A stretch of 64,000 nt of DNA from Azonexus hydrophilus DSM 23864 (GCF_000429605.1 NZ_AUCE01000012.1:496001-560000); one strand, 5' to 3'; positions 40,820 through 52,107 are shown, numbered from the stretch's first letter. Notes: generated by a model from the sequence alone, not told the origin. Numbers and translations: made by a program.

Positions 40820-41740
40820 ATGCGCGTTTTTCGCGGTTATTCCCGTCCTGTTCCGGCTCCCGTTGCACTGGCCATCGGCAATTTCGATGGCGTGCATCTT
40901 GGGCACGCCGCGCTGATCGGCCGGCTGGTCGACATCGCCGGCCAGCGCGGGGTGGTGCCGACGGTGCTCAGCTTCGAGCCGCATCCGCGCGAATTCTTCG
41001 CGCCCGACTCGGCGCCGGCCCGGCTCAGCACCTTCCGCGAAAAGCTTGAACTACTGGCCGACAGCGGCGTTGCCCAGGCGATGATCTGTCCGTTCAACCG
41101 GGCTTTTGCTGCGCTGAGCGCCGAACAGTTCATCGAAGCGGTGCTGGTTCGCGGGCTCCAGGTCAGGCATGTGGTGATCGGTGACGATTTCCGCTTCGGC
41201 AAGGGGCGGCTTGGTGATTTTGCCTTGCTGCAGGCGGCTGGTGAACGCCACGGTTTCACCGTCGAGGCGATGGGCAGCGTTGTTGTCGATGGTGAGCGCG
41301 TCTCCAGTTCCGGCGTGCGCCGGGCGCTGGCCGATGGTGACATGACGCATGCGGCGAAGCTGCTCGGGCGCCCTTACATGATGGACGGCCAGGTCGTGCA
41401 CGGCCAGAAGCTCGGCCGCCAGCTCGGTTTTGCCACGGCTAACTTGCGCATCAAGCACAACCCGCTGCCGATGACCGGCGTCTTCGCCGTCGAGGTTGCC
41501 GGCCTTGGCGAGCAAGCCTTGCCCGGTGTCGCCAACCTTGGCGTTCGGCCGACCGTCGGCGGTACGCGGCCGCTGCTGGAAGTGCATCTGTTCGATTTCG
41601 ACCGCGACATCTACGGCGCCCACATTTCGGTGCGTTTCGTGCACAAGCTGCGCGACGAGCAACGTTTTCCCAATTTCGACGCCCTCAAGGCGCAGATCGC
41701 GGCCGATGCCGCGGCGGCGCGGGCCTTCTTCAAGCGGTGA
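40820..41740 (+). CDS. ribF: Bifunctional riboflavin kinase / FAD synthetase
   Basis: 306 residues. The N-terminal FMN adenylyltransferase has [14 protein letters not shown] (HxGH-type nucleotide motif), [11 protein letters not shown] and [12 protein letters not shown]. The C-terminal flavokinase has [15 protein letters not shown] and [13 protein letters not shown]. It makes FMN and FAD in the cytoplasm. A TATAAT at 40790-40795 lies 24 bases upstream of the ATG. It is first in the conserved ribF-ileS-lspA-fkpB-ispH operon. Confidence 0.96.
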   Translation: MRVFRGYSRPVPAPVALAIGNFDGVHLGHAALIGRLVDIAGQRGVVPTVLSFEPHPREFFAPDSAPARLSTFREKLELLADSGVAQAMICPFNRAFAALSAEQFIEAVLVRGLQVRHVVIGDDFRFGKGRLGDFALLQAAGERHGFTVEAMGSVVVDGERVSSSGVRRALADGDMTHAAKLLGRPYMMDGQVVHGQKLGRQLGFATANLRIKHNPLPMTGVFAVEVAGLGEQALPGVANLGVRPTVGGTRPLLEVHLFDFDRDIYGAHISVRFVHKLRDEQRFPNFDALKAQIAADAAAARAFFKR

Positions 41741-41748
41741 GCAAGCAA

Positions 41749-44562
41749 ATGGCTGATTACAAAGATACGCTGAACCTTCCCGACACCCCGTTCCCGATGC
41801 GCGGCGACCTGCCCAAGCGTGAGCCGCAATGGGTCGCCCAGTGGCAGGAGAAGCAGCTCTACCGGAAGATCCGCGAAATCTGCGCCGGCCGGCCGAAATT
41901 CATCCTGCACGACGGCCCGCCGTACGCCAACGGCGACATCCACATCGGCCACGCGGTCAACAAGGTCTTGAAGGACATCATCGTCCGCTCGAAGACGCTG
42001 GCTGGTTTCGATGCGCCCTATGTGCCGGGCTGGGACTGCCACGGCATGCCGATCGAGATCCAGATCGAGAAGACGCACGGCAAGAACATCCCGCGCGAGC
42101 AGGTGCAGCAGCTGGCGCGCGCCTACGCCGGCGAGCAGATCGAGCGCCAGAAGAAGGACTTCATCCGCCTCGGCGTGCTCGGCGAATGGGACAACCCGTA
42201 CAAGACGATGAACTTCAAGACCGAGGCCGACGAGATCCGGGCACTCGCCCAGATGGTCAAGCGCGGCTTCGTTTATCGCGGCCTGAAGCCGGTGAACTGG
42301 TGCTTTGACTGCGGTTCGGCGCTGGCCGAAGCGGAAGTCGAATACCAGGACAAGAAGTCGCCGGCGATCGACGTCGCCTTTGCCGCCGCCGAGCGCGACA
42401 AGCTGGCCGCTGCCTTCGGCCTGGCGGCTCTGCCGGCCGGTGAAGCCTACGCGGTGATCTGGACGACGACGCCGTGGACCATCCCCGGCAACCAGGCGCT
42501 CAACGCCCACCCGGAATTCACCTACCACCTGGTGCAGACCGAAAAGGGCTGCCTGATCCTCGCCGCCGACCTGCAGGAAGCCTGCCTCGCCCGCTACGGT
42601 CTGACCGGCACCACCGTTGCCGCCTGTAAAGGCGCGGCGCTGGAGCGCATTGCCTTCCGCCATCCGTTCTACGATCGTCTGTCGCCGGTCTTCCTTGGCG
42701 ATTACGTGACGCTCGATGCCGGTACCGGCATCGTCCATTCGGCACCGGCCTATGGTCTGGAAGACTTCCAGTCGTGCAAGAACTACGGCATGCACAACGA
42801 GCAGATCCTGACGCCGGTGCAGGGCGACGGCACGTTTGCCGCCGACCTGCCGTTCTTCGGCGGCATGAACGTGTGGAAGGCCAACCCGGTCATCGTCGAG
42901 AAACTGGCCGAAGTCGGCGCGCTGCTCAAGCACGCCACCATCGAGCACAGCTACATGCACTGCTGGCGCCACAAGACGCCGCTGATCTACCGCGCCACCA
43001 GCCAGTGGTTCGTGCGCATGGATGCGCCGGATGTCGATAGCCAGGGCGTCGCCGCCACCGAGCCGGCCGGCCACACGCTGCGCGAAGCGGCGCTGCAGGG
43101 CGTCGAGGACACCGCCTTCTATCCCGCCTGGGGCAAGAACCGCCTGCACGCGATGATCGCCAACCGCCCCGACTGGTGCATCTCGCGCCAGCGCAACTGG
43201 GGCGTGCCGCTGCCCTTCTTCACCCACAAGGCGACCGGCGAACTGCATCCGAACACGCTTGAACTCATGGAAGCCGTGGCCAAGCGTGTGGAGCAGGGCG
43301 GCATCGAAGCGTGGACACAGTTGGACGCCGCCGAACTGCTCGGCAATGATGCCGCCGACTACGTCAAGACCACCGACATCCTCGACGTCTGGTTCGATTC
43401 CGGCACCACGCATATGAGCGTGATGCGCGGCTCGCACGGCGAACTGGGCTGGCCGGCCGACCTCTACCTGGAAGGCTCCGACCAGCATCGCGGCTGGTTC
43501 CATTCCTCGCTGCTGACCGGCGCCGCGATCGACGGTCGCGCCCCGTACAAGGCGCTCTTGACGCACGGCTTCGTCGTCGACGGCAAGGGCCACAAGATGT
43601 CGAAGTCGAAGGGCAACGTCATCGCGCCGCAGCAGGTTTCCGACAAGATGGGCGCCGACATCCTACGCCTGTGGGTGGCTTCCACCGATTACTCGGGCGA
43701 GCTGACCATTTCCGACGAAATCTTGAAGCGCGTCGTCGAAGGCTACCGCCGCATCCGCAACACGCTGCGCTTCCTGCTCGCCAACGTCTCCGATTTCGAC
43801 GCCGCCGCCGACATGCTGCCGGCCGACCAGTGGCTGGAAATCGACCGCTATGCGCTGGCGCTGACCCGCCAGTTGCAGCAGTCCTGCCAGGGCGATTACG
43901 AGCGCTTCGAGTTCCACCGCGTGGTCCAGGCGCTGCAGGGCTTCTGCTCGGAAGACCTCGGCGGCTTCTACCTCGACATCCTCAAGGACCGCCTGTACAC
44001 GACGGCGCCCAAGTCGCTTGCCCGCCGCTCGGCGCAGTCGGCACTGTGGCACATCACCCAGGCCTTCGTCCGCCTGCTGGCGCCGATCACCGCCTTCACC
44101 GCCGAGGAAGTGTGGGCGGTGCTGACCGGCGACGCCGACGACTCGGTGATGTTCCAGCAATGGCATCAACTGCCGGAACAGAACGGCGAGAGCGAGCTGC
44201 TGGCGAAATGGGCGATTGTCCGCGAAGTGCGCAACGACGTCACCAAGGCGCTGGAAGCTCGCCGCGAGGCCGGCGAGATCGGCGCCGCACTGCAGGCCGC
44301 CGTCGAAATCCGCTGCGCCGGCGACAAGTTCGCCGCGCTCTCGGCGCTCGGCGACGACTTGAAGTTCGTCTTCATCTGCTCGGCGACCGCCGTGATCGAA
44401 TCCGCCGAGGAGTCGGTGACTGCCACGCCGCTGGCCCACGCCAAGTGTGAACGCTGCTGGCACGTGCGCGAGGATGTCGGCGCCGATCCGGCGCATCCGG
44501 GCCTGTGCGGGCGCTGCGTCAGCAACCTGCATGGCGACGGCGAGGCGCGCACGCATGCCTAA
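41749..44562 (+). CDS. ileS: Isoleucyl-tRNA synthetase
   Basis: 937 residues. Class I synthetase with HIGH-type motif in [17 protein letters not shown] and KMSKS in [10 protein letters not shown], plus the CP1 editing domain ([15 protein letters not shown]). The C-terminal zinc finger is seen in [13 protein letters not shown] and [14 protein letters not shown] at 41749 ([17 protein letters not shown]) matches family N-termini; an in-frame GTG at 41737 overlaps the ribF stop and would add four residues. Its 3' end overlaps lspA by eight bases. Confidence 0.97.
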   Translation: MADYKDTLNLPDTPFPMRGDLPKREPQWVAQWQEKQLYRKIREICAGRPKFILHDGPPYANGDIHIGHAVNKVLKDIIVRSKTLAGFDAPYVPGWDCHGMPIEIQIEKTHGKNIPREQVQQLARAYAGEQIERQKKDFIRLGVLGEWDNPYKTMNFKTEADEIRALAQMVKRGFVYRGLKPVNWCFDCGSALAEAEVEYQDKKSPAIDVAFAAAERDKLAAAFGLAALPAGEAYAVIWTTTPWTIPGNQALNAHPEFTYHLVQTEKGCLILAADLQEACLARYGLTGTTVAACKGAALERIAFRHPFYDRLSPVFLGDYVTLDAGTGIVHSAPAYGLEDFQSCKNYGMHNEQILTPVQGDGTFAADLPFFGGMNVWKANPVIVEKLAEVGALLKHATIEHSYMHCWRHKTPLIYRATSQWFVRMDAPDVDSQGVAATEPAGHTLREAALQGVEDTAFYPAWGKNRLHAMIANRPDWCISRQRNWGVPLPFFTHKATGELHPNTLELMEAVAKRVEQGGIEAWTQLDAAELLGNDAADYVKTTDILDVWFDSGTTHMSVMRGSHGELGWPADLYLEGSDQHRGWFHSSLLTGAAIDGRAPYKALLTHGFVVDGKGHKMSKSKGNVIAPQQVSDKMGADILRLWVASTDYSGELTISDEILKRVVEGYRRIRNTLRFLLANVSDFDAAADMLPADQWLEIDRYALALTRQLQQSCQGDYERFEFHRVVQALQGFCSEDLGGFYLDILKDRLYTTAPKSLARRSAQSALWHITQAFVRLLAPITAFTAEEVWAVLTGDADDSVMFQQWHQLPEQNGESELLAKWAIVREVRNDVTKALEARREAGEIGAALQAAVEIRCAGDKFAALSALGDDLKFVFICSATAVIESAEESVTATPLAHAKCERCWHVREDVGADPAHPGLCGRCVSNLHGDGEARTHA

Positions 44563-45034
44563 GGCGCAGCACTGGTATGCGCTGGCCGGCTTGATCGTCG
44601 TCCTCGACCAGATCAGCAAGTGGGTCGTGCTCGGCAGCATCGCGCCGGGCGAGGTGATCTACGTCGCGCCGTTCTGGAACTGGGTGCTGACTTTCAACCC
44701 TGGGGCGGCATTCAGCTTCCTCGCCGACCAGCCGGGCTGGCAGCGCTGGTTCTTCACCGTGCTGGCGCTCGGTGTTTCCGGCTGGATCGCGTTCGAGCTG
44801 AAAAAGCATCCGGAGCAAAAGCTGATGGCCCTGGCGCTGACCCTGGTCATGGGCGGCGCACTCGGCAACGTCATCGACCGCGTGCGTTTCGGCGCTGTCG
44901 TCGATTTCATCCAGTGGCACGCCGCCGGTTTCTACTGGCCGGCGTTCAACGTTGCCGATTCGGCGATCAGTGTCGGCGCGGTGTTGTTGATCATCGCCTC
45001 GTTGACCCATAAAGAACAGAAAGAAAACGCATGA
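44555..45034 (+). CDS. lspA: Lipoprotein signal peptidase (signal peptidase II)
   Basis: 159 residues with four membrane helices. Catalytic aspartates lie in [18 protein letters not shown] and [11 protein letters not shown], the two LspA boxes; LDQISKW and [10 protein letters not shown] are also typical. It cleaves diacylglyceryl-prolipoproteins in the inner membrane. The start overlaps the end of ileS and the stop overlaps fkpB (ATGA), so all are one operon. Confidence 0.96.
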   Translation: MPKAQHWYALAGLIVVLDQISKWVVLGSIAPGEVIYVAPFWNWVLTFNPGAAFSFLADQPGWQRWFFTVLALGVSGWIAFELKKHPEQKLMALALTLVMGGALGNVIDRVRFGAVVDFIQWHAAGFYWPAFNVADSAISVGAVLLIIASLTHKEQKENA

Positions 45035-45462
45035 GCACCACCGTCCGCCCCGACAGCTACCTGACCCTGCATTACCGCGTCACCGCCCTCGATGGTGAGG
45101 AATTCCTGTCGACCTTTGACATGAGCCCGGCGACGTTGCAGATGGGTAGCGGTCAGCTTGCCGAAAACCTCGAAAGCGTGCTGCTTGGCCTGAATGCCGG
45201 CGAGCATTACGTGTTCGAACTGGAACCGGAACAGGCCTTCGGCGTGCATAACGAACGCCTGGTCGAGCGTATCGCCCGTAGCGGTCTGCCTGCCGGCATG
45301 GAACTCAAGGAGAATTCCGTCGTCGAATTCACCGCGCCCAATGGCGCGACCTTCGCTGGTTTCCTGCGCGAGCTCGATGAAACCAGCGCCCTGTTCGACT
45401 TCAATCACCCGATGGCGGGCAAGACGATCCGTTTCGAGGTGAAAATCATCGGAATCATGTAA
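45031..45462 (+). CDS. fkpB: FKBP-type peptidyl-prolyl isomerase, SlpA/FkpB type
   Basis: 143 residues: [21 protein letters not shown] at the start, [16 protein letters not shown] and [17 protein letters not shown] in the insert-in-flap region, and [16 protein letters not shown] at the end. This is the SlyD/SlpA subclass, without the His-rich metal tail of SlyD. Position between lspA and ispH is the E. coli fkpB position. Confidence 0.93.
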   Translation: MSTTVRPDSYLTLHYRVTALDGEEFLSTFDMSPATLQMGSGQLAENLESVLLGLNAGEHYVFELEPEQAFGVHNERLVERIARSGLPAGMELKENSVVEFTAPNGATFAGFLRELDETSALFDFNHPMAGKTIRFEVKIIGIM

Positions 45463-46382
45463 TGCAGGTCATCCTTGCCAATCCCCGCGGCTTCTGCGCC
45501 GGTGTCGAACGCGCCATCACCATCGTCGAACGGGCGCTGGAAAAATTCGGCGCGCCGATTTACGTCCGCCACGAGGTCGTGCACAACAAGTTTGTCTGCG
45601 ACGACCTGCGTGCCAAGGGAGCGGTCTTCATCGAGGAACTCGACGAGGCGCCGGCCGGCAGCACGGTGATCTTCAGCGCCCACGGCGTCTCGAAAGCGGT
45701 TCGCGCCGAAGCCGAGGCGCGCGGCCTGAAAGTGTTCGACGCCACCTGTCCGCTGGTCACCAAGGTCCACGTCGAAGTCGGCAAGATGCGCGGTCAGACG
45801 CGCGAAGTGGTCATGGTCGGCCATAAAGGCCACCCCGAGGTCGAAGGCACAATGGGTCAGAGCGAAGCCGGCATGTATCTGGTCGAGACCGTCGATGATG
45901 TGGAAAAACTGACGGTCAAGTTACCCGAGCAGCTTTCCTATGTCACCCAGACCACGCTGTCGATGGACGATGCCCAGATCGTCATCAACGCCCTGAAACA
46001 GCGCTTCCCCCTGATCCAGGGGCCAAAGAAGGACGACATCTGCTACGCCACCCAGAACCGCCAGGATGCGGTCAAGGAACTGGCCGGGCAATGTGATCTG
46101 GTGCTCGTCGTCGGTAGTCCCAACAGTTCTAACTCACGCCGCCTGAAGGAAGTTGCCGCGGGTCGAGGGATCGAGTCCTACCTGATCGACGGTGCTGCCG
46201 AAATCGACGAATCCTGGCTGGCCGGCAAACAACGCATCGGCGTCACCGCCGGTGCATCCGCACCCGAGGTACTGGTGCAGGAAGTCGTTGCCCGCATCCG
46301 TCATCTCTCAGGTGCGGAAGTGGCGCAACTGGCAGGGGTTGAAGAGGGTGTGTCGTTCGCCTTGCCACGGGAGCTTGCTTGA
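45462..46382 (+). CDS. ispH: 4-hydroxy-3-methylbut-2-enyl diphosphate reductase IspH
   Basis: 306 residues. Last step of the MEP isoprenoid pathway, with a [4Fe-4S] cluster held by cysteines in [23 protein letters not shown] and the later [18 protein letters not shown]-type substrate residues are in [13 protein letters not shown]. The ATG overlaps the fkpB stop by one base. It complements dxs and ispA elsewhere in the window. Confidence 0.96.
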   Translation: MQVILANPRGFCAGVERAITIVERALEKFGAPIYVRHEVVHNKFVCDDLRAKGAVFIEELDEAPAGSTVIFSAHGVSKAVRAEAEARGLKVFDATCPLVTKVHVEVGKMRGQTREVVMVGHKGHPEVEGTMGQSEAGMYLVETVDDVEKLTVKLPEQLSYVTQTTLSMDDAQIVINALKQRFPLIQGPKKDDICYATQNRQDAVKELAGQCDLVLVVGSPNSSNSRRLKEVAAGRGIESYLIDGAAEIDESWLAGKQRIGVTAGASAPEVLVQEVVARIRHLSGAEVAQLAGVEEGVSFALPRELA

Positions 46383-46387
46383 AAAAT

Positions 46388-46426
46388 TGACCACGATGAA
46401 CTGGAACAAGCGGTTCATCGTGGTCA
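46388..46426. terminator. Terminator-like hairpin between ispH and pilE
   Basis: TGACCACGATGAAC and GTTCATCGTGGTCA form a perfect 14-bp stem with an 11-base loop, between convergent transcripts. Flanking A- and T-rich bases are short. Confidence 0.7.
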
Positions 46427-46431
46427 CTGAC

Positions 46432-46821
46432 TTATTGCCAGCAGTTTGCCCCACCGGCAGCCTGCCGGTTGCCGGTTTCATTGACTGAAAGATTGCCGCA
46501 GCGGTCACCCGCCTGTGCGCCAATAGGGTTCGCGGCCAAGGTATAGGTGGTCGCGGTCAGATTGGCGGGGTCCGCGATGTTGTAGAACTGTGTAACCTCT
46601 CCGGGGCATGCCGGGGGTGCTGCACCGACATATGTCATGTTGGCGGAATAGAAACGCTCCATGAAATGTGTCCGTTCCATCAGGCAGCCCATCGCTGCAG
46701 TGCGACGGGCGCTACGCACATGCTCCTGATAAGCCGGAAACACTACTGCCGCCAAAATACCGATGATGGTTACCACGATCATCAATTCAATCAAGGTAAA
46801 GCCGGCTTGTCGTTGTTTCAT
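46432..46821 (-). CDS. pilE: Type IV pilin-like protein PilE
   Basis: 129 residues with a class III signal: basic MKQRQ, cleavage before Phe in [21 protein letters not shown], and Glu5 present. The C-terminal half contains cysteine pairs (Cys in GCLMER, PACPGE, DRCGN, ANCWQ), which can form the pilin disulfide loop. Such short pilins at the end of fimT-pilV-pilW-pilX-pilY1 clusters are PilE minor pilins that prime pilus assembly. It starts 3 bases after the pilY1 stop. Confidence 0.9.
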   Translation of the reverse strand: MKQRQAGFTLIELMIVVTIIGILAAVVFPAYQEHVRSARRTAAMGCLMERTHFMERFYSANMTYVGAAPPACPGEVTQFYNIADPANLTATTYTLAANPIGAQAGDRCGNLSVNETGNRQAAGGANCWQ

Positions 46822-46824
46822 TAA

Positions 46825-49800
46825 TTAGTTCCCCCTGATGATTTCACGCCAGTAGATTCTGCCACCATAGTTGCCCGGGTTGAAGCCGGTTGATCCGACA
46901 TTGCTGCCGCCCGTACCGCTGGCACCTGTATCCCCCGAACCGCCAACGATCAGTTGTCCGGCACCGTCATCGCTGATTACCAGTGCAGGTTGACTGGGCA
47001 TGCCGATACCGAGATCGAGTGAGCCAACGACCGCATCTCCGCTGACCTCGCTGGTGAAGAATGCCTTGGTCAGGCTGCCACCAGTGAAGGCGTTGATTGC
47101 ATTGACATACCCGGTGCCACCGGGCTGACACGGGTCATTGGCTTCAGGCGTAATCGAACTGCCGAGCAGTGTTGGTTCGGTCAGGCGATACATGACGGAC
47201 GGTGAGATGACGCGTTCGCCAAGCTTGATGTTGACTGGATTGACCCAGTCTAAATACCAGCCTTGCTTGTTGGTCATGTCTGTTACTTTGCCGGTGGTTG
47301 CGTCTGTAGCTGCCTTGCTGAAGGTCCGCGCGGGTTTGCCATCAGCTGTGGTAAGAGTGCTACTGATGCTCCGCTTGGTGAGGTTATTCCTGCCACTGAT
47401 TGTACTTCCTGTGTCAATCAACCCATACCAACTCTGCACCGACTTGTCGTTGATGTCCCCGGCCTGGAAGTAGGAGCCGGTACCGAAGAAGATATAGCGC
47501 TTGCCGCTGTTGGGGTCGTCGTTCAGGTAATTAACCGCCGAAGTGATCTGGGCCGTGATCGGTTGGACATTGTTGTCGGGGCCGATAGCGGTGAAGAACT
47601 TCGATTGCGACCAAGCCGACGGAATTTTCGAGTTGAGGTCGAATTTCCATACATTGCCCTTTAGATCGCCCGCGTAGACAAGATCAACCAGACCGTCGCC
47701 ATTGGTGTCCACGATGCCCGGGGTGGCCATGCCGCTGTCGCTGACGTTGTCCACCACGAATTTGCGGATCAGCGCACCAGTCTGCAGGTTGATGATGTAA
47801 AGCGCTGCTTTGCCGCTGCTGCTGTTGTAACCATTGCCAACGATCAGGGCACGACTTCCGTCGTTAAGTCGGGCATAAATTGGCTTGCCCATCATGTAAC
47901 CCAACTCGGTATCGCCGCTGTTGACGTATTCCCAGGCAATATTGCTGGCGGCGAACGAGGCAGGGGCGGTAATGTCCAGCGCGAACAGACCCTTGGCGCC
48001 AGCGCCCATGGTGCCAACCAGATAGGTACTACTTAGCCCGGTGTCACTCTTTTCGGCAATGGTTAATTCACCGTCGACGAAATACTTGTGTTGATAGGAG
48101 GTTGCACTCAGCTGTCGCAAGTTGCCAAGCACGGCACTGGGGATATAGGCAAAACGCTCGACGCCGGTTTCCGAATTAAAGGCATGGAGCATGCCGTCAT
48201 TGGCACCGACATAGACTGTCTGCGTCCCTTGGTGATACACGGGCGAAGAGTGGACGATATCGCCGAGCAGCGAATTCCGTGTTCTCAGTGTGCCGCCTCG
48301 TGCCGTTTCCTGGCTGCGGTCTCCGCGCAGGAAGTTGAGAATGGCTTCGCTCCCGATGGTGGTGCGGTCCGTGGTGCTCAGGTTGCCCCACAGAAATTCG
48401 CGTTTTTCACCGGAACTGGTTGTGACGAATATCTTGCGGCTGGCGTGTTCAGGGATTTTTTCCGAGGCTTTCCACACAGGTGTGCTGGAAACGCCGTTGC
48501 TGCTCAGGTTATAGGCCGCGAGTTCGCCAATCCAGCCCGATGTGTTGAAACTGGGGCTGAAGACCTTGCTGCCCGTGCTCAGGCGTGTGCCGGTCAGGGA
48601 TACCGATGATGAGGAGCTCTTGCGTTCGATGATTTCCTTGAGCATGCCGGTCATGGCATTGGCGAATTCGGTTGGGTTCTGCGCACTGAAAAACTCACCC
48701 CGGCCATTGATGGCAGCGTGCAGGAGATCGTCGAGTTTTGCAGCGTTACTGGAGGTCGGGTTGGGCCACGTGATGGTCTTGTTTGGATCGCCAATGGCTG
48801 CGTAAGCGTCTTCCGGTTTGATAGAGCCGTTGACTCCCAGGCCAACACCGAAGGTGACCATGTGTTGCCAGAAAGCAGGGTTCTTGGGGCCGCTGGGAAC
48901 AACGTTTGTCATGTCGGTCCGGAGGTCGCGTTTCCAGTAGTGCATGGCAACGTCGGCTAGGGTATCAGAGTGGCTGTCCCGGAAAGGCGAAACCGGCTGG
49001 TAGGTGTAGGACTGACCGTTGGGGCCGGTAATTGTGGCGCCGGCGGTATTGTCGGAATTTGCAATGCTTGAATTGGTATAGCTATCGTTCCAGTAGCCAT
49101 CGGTCATCAATATTGTATAGCTCAGGCGGCATGCCAGGTCGCTGCCACCAGACTGTCCAGGGGTTGTGCTCCAAGGGCCCCGGTCATCGTTACGGCTGAA
49201 ATATTCCCCGGCGTCACGCAATGCGCGGCGCAGCGGAGTTGAGGATGTTGGGATATCTCGGGTGTACAGGGTGTTGAAGAAATTCGTCCGATCACTGTCC
49301 TTGAACACTCGGACACCGCTAACGATGGTTTGCGTGCTGACATTGTCAACAGAAGTGCTGGCCTTGTTGATCGTGCCAAATCCCACGCGCAGCCCGTCGT
49401 TCTGAGAGGCAAAGGCGCGGCCAATACCAGCGCGCGCGGTGAGAATACGTGAGCGATAGTAGGTGTACCAGTTGGCAAAGTTCTGGATTTCCTGGGTGTA
49501 GGTACATGTGCCGCTGGTGCAGTCCGTGCGGTTTGCGCGGCCATGTCCACTGTAATTGGCCGTTGTGCTCCTGATTTCAACCTTGGTGTAATTGCTACGG
49601 TTCCACTTATCACCCCCGTTATGCCAGAAATAAGTGGCTGGCCAGAAAGTCCGACTGGTACTTGTGCCGCTGCAACTGGAAGTTGATTCAGAGGTGCAGG
49701 TTTCCCATGTTGCTGTCTGTGTATTGTCTGTGGTCAGGTTTCTCGTACCGACCGCTGTCTTGGCTGGGTTGTGGTAAGCGGCGCTAGGTGTTGCATTAGG

Positions 49801-50196
49801 CCAGAGTGTGCCGTCAGCATTAGACCAGGGAAGGTAGGTTGTTCCCGGGTCGTAATAGCTGGGATTGGTCTGCGGGGAGCGGGTATAGGCGTTGTACGGA
49901 GAGGTATCCACGGTGGTCGATACGTAGGAATCGTAGTTGCTACTCCCATAGACGTTGCTAGGCCGCGGAAAAACGAAGTATGAATATGAGTCCGGGGTGA
50001 TTTCCCAGTGCATAGAACCCGAGTCGTCAAGTATGAACATGATATTCGGTTCGGCGGAGACGCTGGTCTGCAGCGGTGTGTCCGGAATGTTCAGTGCGGC
50101 TTGCGCCGGAACGACAGTGGTCAGCACGAAAGAGAAGGCCATCAGCCTGGCCAGCCGGCGTTGGCTGGCGGTGTGGTTTGCAGATTGTTGTCTCAT
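46825..50196 (-). CDS. pilY1: Type IV pilus adhesin/assembly protein PilY1
   Basis: 1123 residues. A signal peptide (FSFVLTTVVPAQA) is followed by a von Willebrand A-type domain with the MIDAS start DDSGS at about 57-61. The C-terminal half (from ~residue 640) is the PilC/PilY beta-propeller, with repeated VYVGANDGMLHAF, YAGDLKGNVWKFDL units and an EF-hand-like calcium loop DTNGDGLVD. PilY1 sits at the pilus tip, promotes extension and can act as a surface-contact sensor that raises c-di-GMP in Pseudomonas. The N-terminal region is Ser/Thr/Tyr-rich and weakly conserved. Base composition is less GC-rich than neighbours. Confidence 0.93.
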   Translation of the reverse strand: MRQQSANHTASQRRLARLMAFSFVLTTVVPAQAALNIPDTPLQTSVSAEPNIMFILDDSGSMHWEITPDSYSYFVFPRPSNVYGSSNYDSYVSTTVDTSPYNAYTRSPQTNPSYYDPGTTYLPWSNADGTLWPNATPSAAYHNPAKTAVGTRNLTTDNTQTATWETCTSESTSSCSGTSTSRTFWPATYFWHNGGDKWNRSNYTKVEIRSTTANYSGHGRANRTDCTSGTCTYTQEIQNFANWYTYYRSRILTARAGIGRAFASQNDGLRVGFGTINKASTSVDNVSTQTIVSGVRVFKDSDRTNFFNTLYTRDIPTSSTPLRRALRDAGEYFSRNDDRGPWSTTPGQSGGSDLACRLSYTILMTDGYWNDSYTNSSIANSDNTAGATITGPNGQSYTYQPVSPFRDSHSDTLADVAMHYWKRDLRTDMTNVVPSGPKNPAFWQHMVTFGVGLGVNGSIKPEDAYAAIGDPNKTITWPNPTSSNAAKLDDLLHAAINGRGEFFSAQNPTEFANAMTGMLKEIIERKSSSSSVSLTGTRLSTGSKVFSPSFNTSGWIGELAAYNLSSNGVSSTPVWKASEKIPEHASRKIFVTTSSGEKREFLWGNLSTTDRTTIGSEAILNFLRGDRSQETARGGTLRTRNSLLGDIVHSSPVYHQGTQTVYVGANDGMLHAFNSETGVERFAYIPSAVLGNLRQLSATSYQHKYFVDGELTIAEKSDTGLSSTYLVGTMGAGAKGLFALDITAPASFAASNIAWEYVNSGDTELGYMMGKPIYARLNDGSRALIVGNGYNSSSGKAALYIINLQTGALIRKFVVDNVSDSGMATPGIVDTNGDGLVDLVYAGDLKGNVWKFDLNSKIPSAWSQSKFFTAIGPDNNVQPITAQITSAVNYLNDDPNSGKRYIFFGTGSYFQAGDINDKSVQSWYGLIDTGSTISGRNNLTKRSISSTLTTADGKPARTFSKAATDATTGKVTDMTNKQGWYLDWVNPVNIKLGERVISPSVMYRLTEPTLLGSSITPEANDPCQPGGTGYVNAINAFTGGSLTKAFFTSEVSGDAVVGSLDLGIGMPSQPALVISDDGAGQLIVGGSGDTGASGTGGSNVGSTGFNPGNYGGRIYWREIIRGN

Positions 50197-50222
50197 TTCC
50201 GGTCTCCTGGCTCAATGGGCTT

Positions 50223-50816
50223 TCAGAAGGTGGTGAACAGGCTTTGCAGAATGACTTCTGCCCGGCCTTGTCCAGGATTGCTGCGGGCGGTGATTCTGAA
50301 CAGGTAGCAATTGCAGGTCGGCGAAAGTTTTCCTTCCGGGGTGCTGCAATCAGCAGCTGCTTCATTTGGGTTCAGCGACTTGCAGACGGCCTGTCCACGG
50401 TATTCGATCAGGTAGCGTGGTCGTGTGCCGGCGAGGTTGCCCAGGTCCACATTGGCAAGTTCGCGTGCGCTGTTTTGCCAATTGATGCCCAGCACCCAGT
50501 CGGGGGGCTGAGTGGTTGGCGTAGCCACGAACCCGTTGTTGATTGCCGGAACGCCGGCAACGGTAGCTGCGTCGGGGTCGAAGCCGTTGAGTCCGACGCG
50601 ATTTCTGGCATCGGTTTCCCCCGCCAGCAAGGCAGCTTCGGCAGCTTGCAGGGCGATGCTTCGGTCATGCGAGGCGCCGCTCATCCGTTCTTCTAAAGCT
50701 ACGCTGCGGACACTGGAAACGCCAAGGATGCTCATGACGACCAGCATGACCATCGCCACGATCAGAATGACGCCGTGCTGGGATTTCCGGCTGGAGAGGG
50801 TATATGTCTGGCACAT
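50223..50816 (-). CDS. pilX: Type IV pilus assembly protein PilX
   Basis: 197 residues. The N-terminus SRKSQHGVILIVAMVMLVVMSILGVSSVR is the PilX type: a hydrophobic helix preceded by a basic stretch with G-V at the processing site and no Glu5. SVALEERMSGASHDRSIALQAAEAAL is the PilX_N signature. The ATG at 50816 follows the pilW stop by one base. An upstream extension in frame lies over pilW and is not used. Confidence 0.9.
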   Translation of the reverse strand: MCQTYTLSSRKSQHGVILIVAMVMLVVMSILGVSSVRSVALEERMSGASHDRSIALQAAEAALLAGETDARNRVGLNGFDPDAATVAGVPAINNGFVATPTTQPPDWVLGINWQNSARELANVDLGNLAGTRPRYLIEYRGQAVCKSLNPNEAAADCSTPEGKLSPTCNCYLFRITARSNPGQGRAEVILQSLFTTF

Positions 50817-50817
50817 G

Positions 50818-51648
50818 TCAGGCAGTCCTGCGTTGTACGACGGTGGTGACTCGGCGTTCGATCTGCGTGGCCGCACAGAGGTTGTTCGCTGCGGCGATCT
50901 CTGTATTCTGATTGCGGCTACAGAGAGTGAAGCCGACCTGGATGGCGCCATTGTTATTGGGTAGGACGTCAGTTACATTGAGGCCGACAACATTGTCGAT
51001 CATCCGGACGCCAGCGCCATTGCCTTCGCTGCGGTAAAGGAAGTTGTCGGTGCCGACATACCAGGTGCGAATGTTCAGACCCGCAGCGATCGTCGCGCCT
51101 TGAAGATTGACGCCGGGTGCCTGGGTGACGGTGACGTTGGCAGGGGTTGCGGCGCTTACCCTGAGGATGTGTGCCGATTTTCCGGTGCAGACGATGATGA
51201 TGTCGTTTGCGCGCAGATTGTTATTGACCGTGAAGACATTTTCGCCGGTGGTATGGGTGGTGATCGATAGTGTGTTTGTCGAGGTCAGAAGTTGCAAGGC
51301 GCCCTGCCCAGTATTGCGGTTACCCGGATTGGTCGCCGGATTGACCACGACGCCACTGGAATTCCTGAGAATGTTGGCAATGGCAACTGCGGTGGCATCG
51401 CCGCCAGTATGGTCGTTCAGGGTCATCGCCATGCAAGGATGACCGCCGGCCTCGCGAATATCGCGTGCGATCATGTCCACGGCGATACGGCTGTTCTCCT
51501 GAATCTGGGATAGGCCTTCCGTGGCCGTGAAGGCGCGCTGATTGGTGATCAGTACGCCGGTCGCGCCCAGCATTAGGATCAGGCCGATGGTCATGGCGAC
51601 CATCAGTTCGACGAGTGTCAGGCCGTGTTGTGATTGGATGTCTTTCAT
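50818..51648 (-). CDS. pilW: Type IV pilus minor pilin PilW
   Basis: 276 residues with a prepilin start HGLTLVELMVAMTIGLILM (cleavage after Gly, Glu5 present). The following LGATGVLITNQRAFTATEGLSQIQENSRIAVDMIARDIREAG is typical of PilW. The C-terminal half is beta-rich with few cysteines. It is part of the minor-pilin priming complex. It sits between pilV and pilX with short spacing. Confidence 0.9.
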   Translation of the reverse strand: MKDIQSQHGLTLVELMVAMTIGLILMLGATGVLITNQRAFTATEGLSQIQENSRIAVDMIARDIREAGGHPCMAMTLNDHTGGDATAVAIANILRNSSGVVVNPATNPGNRNTGQGALQLLTSTNTLSITTHTTGENVFTVNNNLRANDIIIVCTGKSAHILRVSAATPANVTVTQAPGVNLQGATIAAGLNIRTWYVGTDNFLYRSEGNGAGVRMIDNVVGLNVTDVLPNNNGAIQVGFTLCSRNQNTEIAAANNLCAATQIERRVTTVVQRRTA

Positions 51649-51659
51649 GGTGACGGCTC

Positions 51660-52094
51660 TCAGAACAGTGCGGTCAGTTGTAGCTGTTGCGCCATGGCGC
51701 CGCCAGCGCGCCGGTCATTCCATTGCACCGTGACGACGCAACGCGTGCTTCCGGGCGGGTTGGCGTTGGCAGCGCAGGTGATCTGTCCGCAACTGCCTGC
51801 ACCCAGATTGGCTTGCAGGTCACCCAGCCAGGTGATGAAGAACCCGGCGCCGCCATTGCAAATCATGGCTGTGCTGTTTCGGGGAACCACACTGGCGTGC
51901 ATGGCATCGATCAGGGAATTGGCTGCAATTACCGCCTGGGTGCGTTGCAGGCTGCTTTCGTTTCCCTTGAGGGCGCGTGCCTGCAGTCCGGCGACCCCCA
52001 AGGCGCCAATGGCCAGTACAACGATAGCGACGACGACCTCAATCAGGGTCATGCCTGCTTGCCGGTTGCTGGGAGATGTCGTGAAGGTGTTCAT
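51660..52094 (-). CDS. pilV: Type IV pilus modification/minor pilin PilV
   Basis: 144 residues: prepilin signal QAGMTLIEVVVAIVVLAIGALGVAGLQ, then ALKGNESSLQRTQAVIAANSLIDAMHA, the PilV pattern. Several cysteines lie in the C-terminal half. It lies 13 bases after fimT and 11 before pilW. Confidence 0.9.
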   Translation of the reverse strand: MNTFTTSPSNRQAGMTLIEVVVAIVVLAIGALGVAGLQARALKGNESSLQRTQAVIAANSLIDAMHASVVPRNSTAMICNGGAGFFITWLGDLQANLGAGSCGQITCAANANPPGSTRCVVTVQWNDRRAGGAMAQQLQLTALF

Positions 52095-52107
52095 GGGAAC
52101 TCGCTGG